A stretch of 5,930 nucleotides of DNA, taken from the NCBI GenBank assembly GCA_022564085.1, contig JADFMC010000138.1, positions 1-5,930 of the forward strand, in the 5' to 3' direction. This document shows, one piece after another, positions 5,503-5,930 of this stretch (within the stretch, counting starts at the first letter, position 1; each line of letters opens with the position of its first letter). Source of the DNA: Fidelibacterota bacterium. GTDB lineage: Bacteria; Fidelibacterota; Marinisomatia; SCGC-AAA003-L08; TS1B11. The position numbers and the translations under genes were made by a program. A model generated the notes under the pieces. That model was not told where the DNA came from. It saw only the letters and a list, made by a program, of their open reading frames with translations, and did no database searches.

Positions 5503-5742
5503 ATGAGTAAGAGCAGCCAAAAAGAAGCAGCGCCCATATTAGGCCGCTGGGAGTTCAGCCGCATTAATTATCTGATCTTCCTGGCTGGGATTGTGGACAT
5601 TCTCCTGGCCTATGTAATTATGGCCACCGGTGACACAAACAGCTTCCAGGCTCTGACCTTGGCGCCCATTATGCTCGTCATTGGCTATATCCTACTCATC
5701 CCGCTGGCTATACTTTATAAGCCGGGCCGAAGGGCGCACTGA
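5503..5742 (+). CDS. Small two-helix membrane protein, DUF3098-like
   Basis: The 79-residue product has a polar N-terminus (about 1-20), a hydrophobic helix at about 22-40, a short polar loop containing ATGDTNSFQ (41-49) and a second helix at about 51-71, ending in a basic tail KPGRRAH. The pattern INYLIFLAGIVDILLAYVIMATG followed in the next segment by LTLAPIMLVIGY resembles, from memory, the DUF3098 family of small membrane proteins found mostly in FCB-group bacteria. Basic residues at the C-terminus and before helix 1 suggest that both ends are cytoplasmic. Function is unknown. It is transcribed away from mltG and has no operon partner in the window; a tRNA follows 112 bp later. The ATG is the only sensible start, although it lacks a Shine-Dalgarno. 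It is judged real because of its clean hydrophobic design, a promoter in the right place and the family resemblance. Confidence 0.8.
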   Translation: MSKSSQKEAAPILGRWEFSRINYLIFLAGIVDILLAYVIMATGDTNSFQALTLAPIMLVIGYILLIPLAILYKPGRRAH

Positions 5743-5789
5743 TCTCATCCATCCGGCGGTAATTTCCGATCGGCACTGGCGGATCACAA

Positions 5790-5819
5790 TTGCCCCTCGT
5801 TTGTTAGCCGTAGTAAACA
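5790..5819 (+). promoter_or_regulatory. Possible promoter of tRNA-Asp
   Basis: TTGCCC (5790-5795) and TAAACA (5814-5819) are 18 bp apart, upstream of the tRNA, with a leader of about 29 nt before its 5' end. Matches to consensus are moderate (-35 4 of 6, -10 4 of 6). The -10 lies in an imperfect inverted repeat with arms TTGTT (5801-5805) and AACAA (5816-5820). Read-through from the upstream small gene is an alternative. Confidence 0.3.
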
Positions 5820-5854
5820 ACTTTTGCCCAGGGTAACTTCGGCTGTCCTTTGCT

Positions 5855-5929
5855 GGGACCGTAGTTCAGATTGGTTAGAACGCCGGCCTGTCAAGCCGGA
5901 GGTCGCGGGTTCGATCCCCGTCGGTCCCG
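5855..5929 (+). tRNA. tRNA-Asp (anticodon GTC)
   Basis: A complete cloverleaf can be drawn. The acceptor stem is GGGACCG (5855-5861) with CGGTCCC (5922-5928), all seven pairs Watson-Crick. The D arm is GTTC / GAAC around a loop containing GG. The anticodon stem is CCGGC / GCCGG with loop CTGTCAA, so the anticodon is GTC, reading aspartate codons. A 5-nt variable loop follows, then the T arm GCGGG / CCCGT with loop TTCGATC. The discriminator is G (5929), as is usual for tRNA-Asp. The window stops one base later, with C, so whether CCA is encoded cannot be fully seen. Confidence 0.97.
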
Positions 5930-5930
5930 C

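Noticed and set aside
5855..5930. tRNA-Asp as an integration site
   Set aside because: Its 3' end is at the window edge, so a duplicated end or integrase could not be seen; there is no positive evidence.

Overview
The window looks like an ordinary bacterial chromosome segment of roughly mid-50s GC (judged by eye). It holds a 5'-complete but edge-truncated feoB, a fur-family regulator, a UvrD/PcrA-type helicase, mltG, a small two-helix membrane protein and a tRNA-Asp. There is no sign of phage, transposase, CRISPR or defence genes. The lineage cannot be fixed from the sequence. The small protein at 5503-5742 resembles DUF3098-type proteins known mainly from the FCB group (Bacteroidota, Marinimicrobia and relatives). 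However, good Shine-Dalgarno sequences precede feoB and pcrA, which argues against Bacteroidota proper. An uncultivated FCB-type lineage such as Marinimicrobia is a guess, not a demonstration.

Layout: everything from 1 to about 5390 is on the minus strand, in two transcription units. Unit 1 is fur (1654 to 1196) followed after 4 nt by feoB (GTG at 1191, running off the left edge of the window). It is an iron-uptake unit in which the repressor and the Fe(II) transporter share one mRNA. A 21-bp near-perfect palindrome (1665-1685) that fits the Fur-box pattern overlaps the predicted -10 element, so the unit is probably self-regulated by iron. No feoA lies between the two genes. Unit 2 is mltG (5391 to 4375) followed after 33 nt by a PcrA-type helicase (4341 to 2026). 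Cell-wall lytic transglycosylase and DNA helicase are thus probably co-transcribed.

The space between the two units (about 1728-2025, 300 bp) has no convincing gene. It carries two kinds of repeat: two degenerate 'GGGGCTGGATnCTCGATGG' units that alternate with GC-rich hairpins (1783-1874), and a 'TCCTGAGC...CGAAGGGCTCAG' intergenic palindromic repeat directly behind pcrA (1943-2013).

The right end reads on the plus strand. The small membrane protein (5503-5742) is divergent from mltG. Both genes have the same promoter layout (TTGAnT, 18 bp, TAAATT), with the -10 so close to the ATG that the mRNAs would be leaderless or nearly so. A complete tRNA-Asp(GTC) ends one base before the right edge. 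I did not find a clearly novel system. The most notable points are the self-regulated fur-feoB unit, the repeat-filled spacer, the leaderless-type divergent promoters and two extra segments in the helicase.
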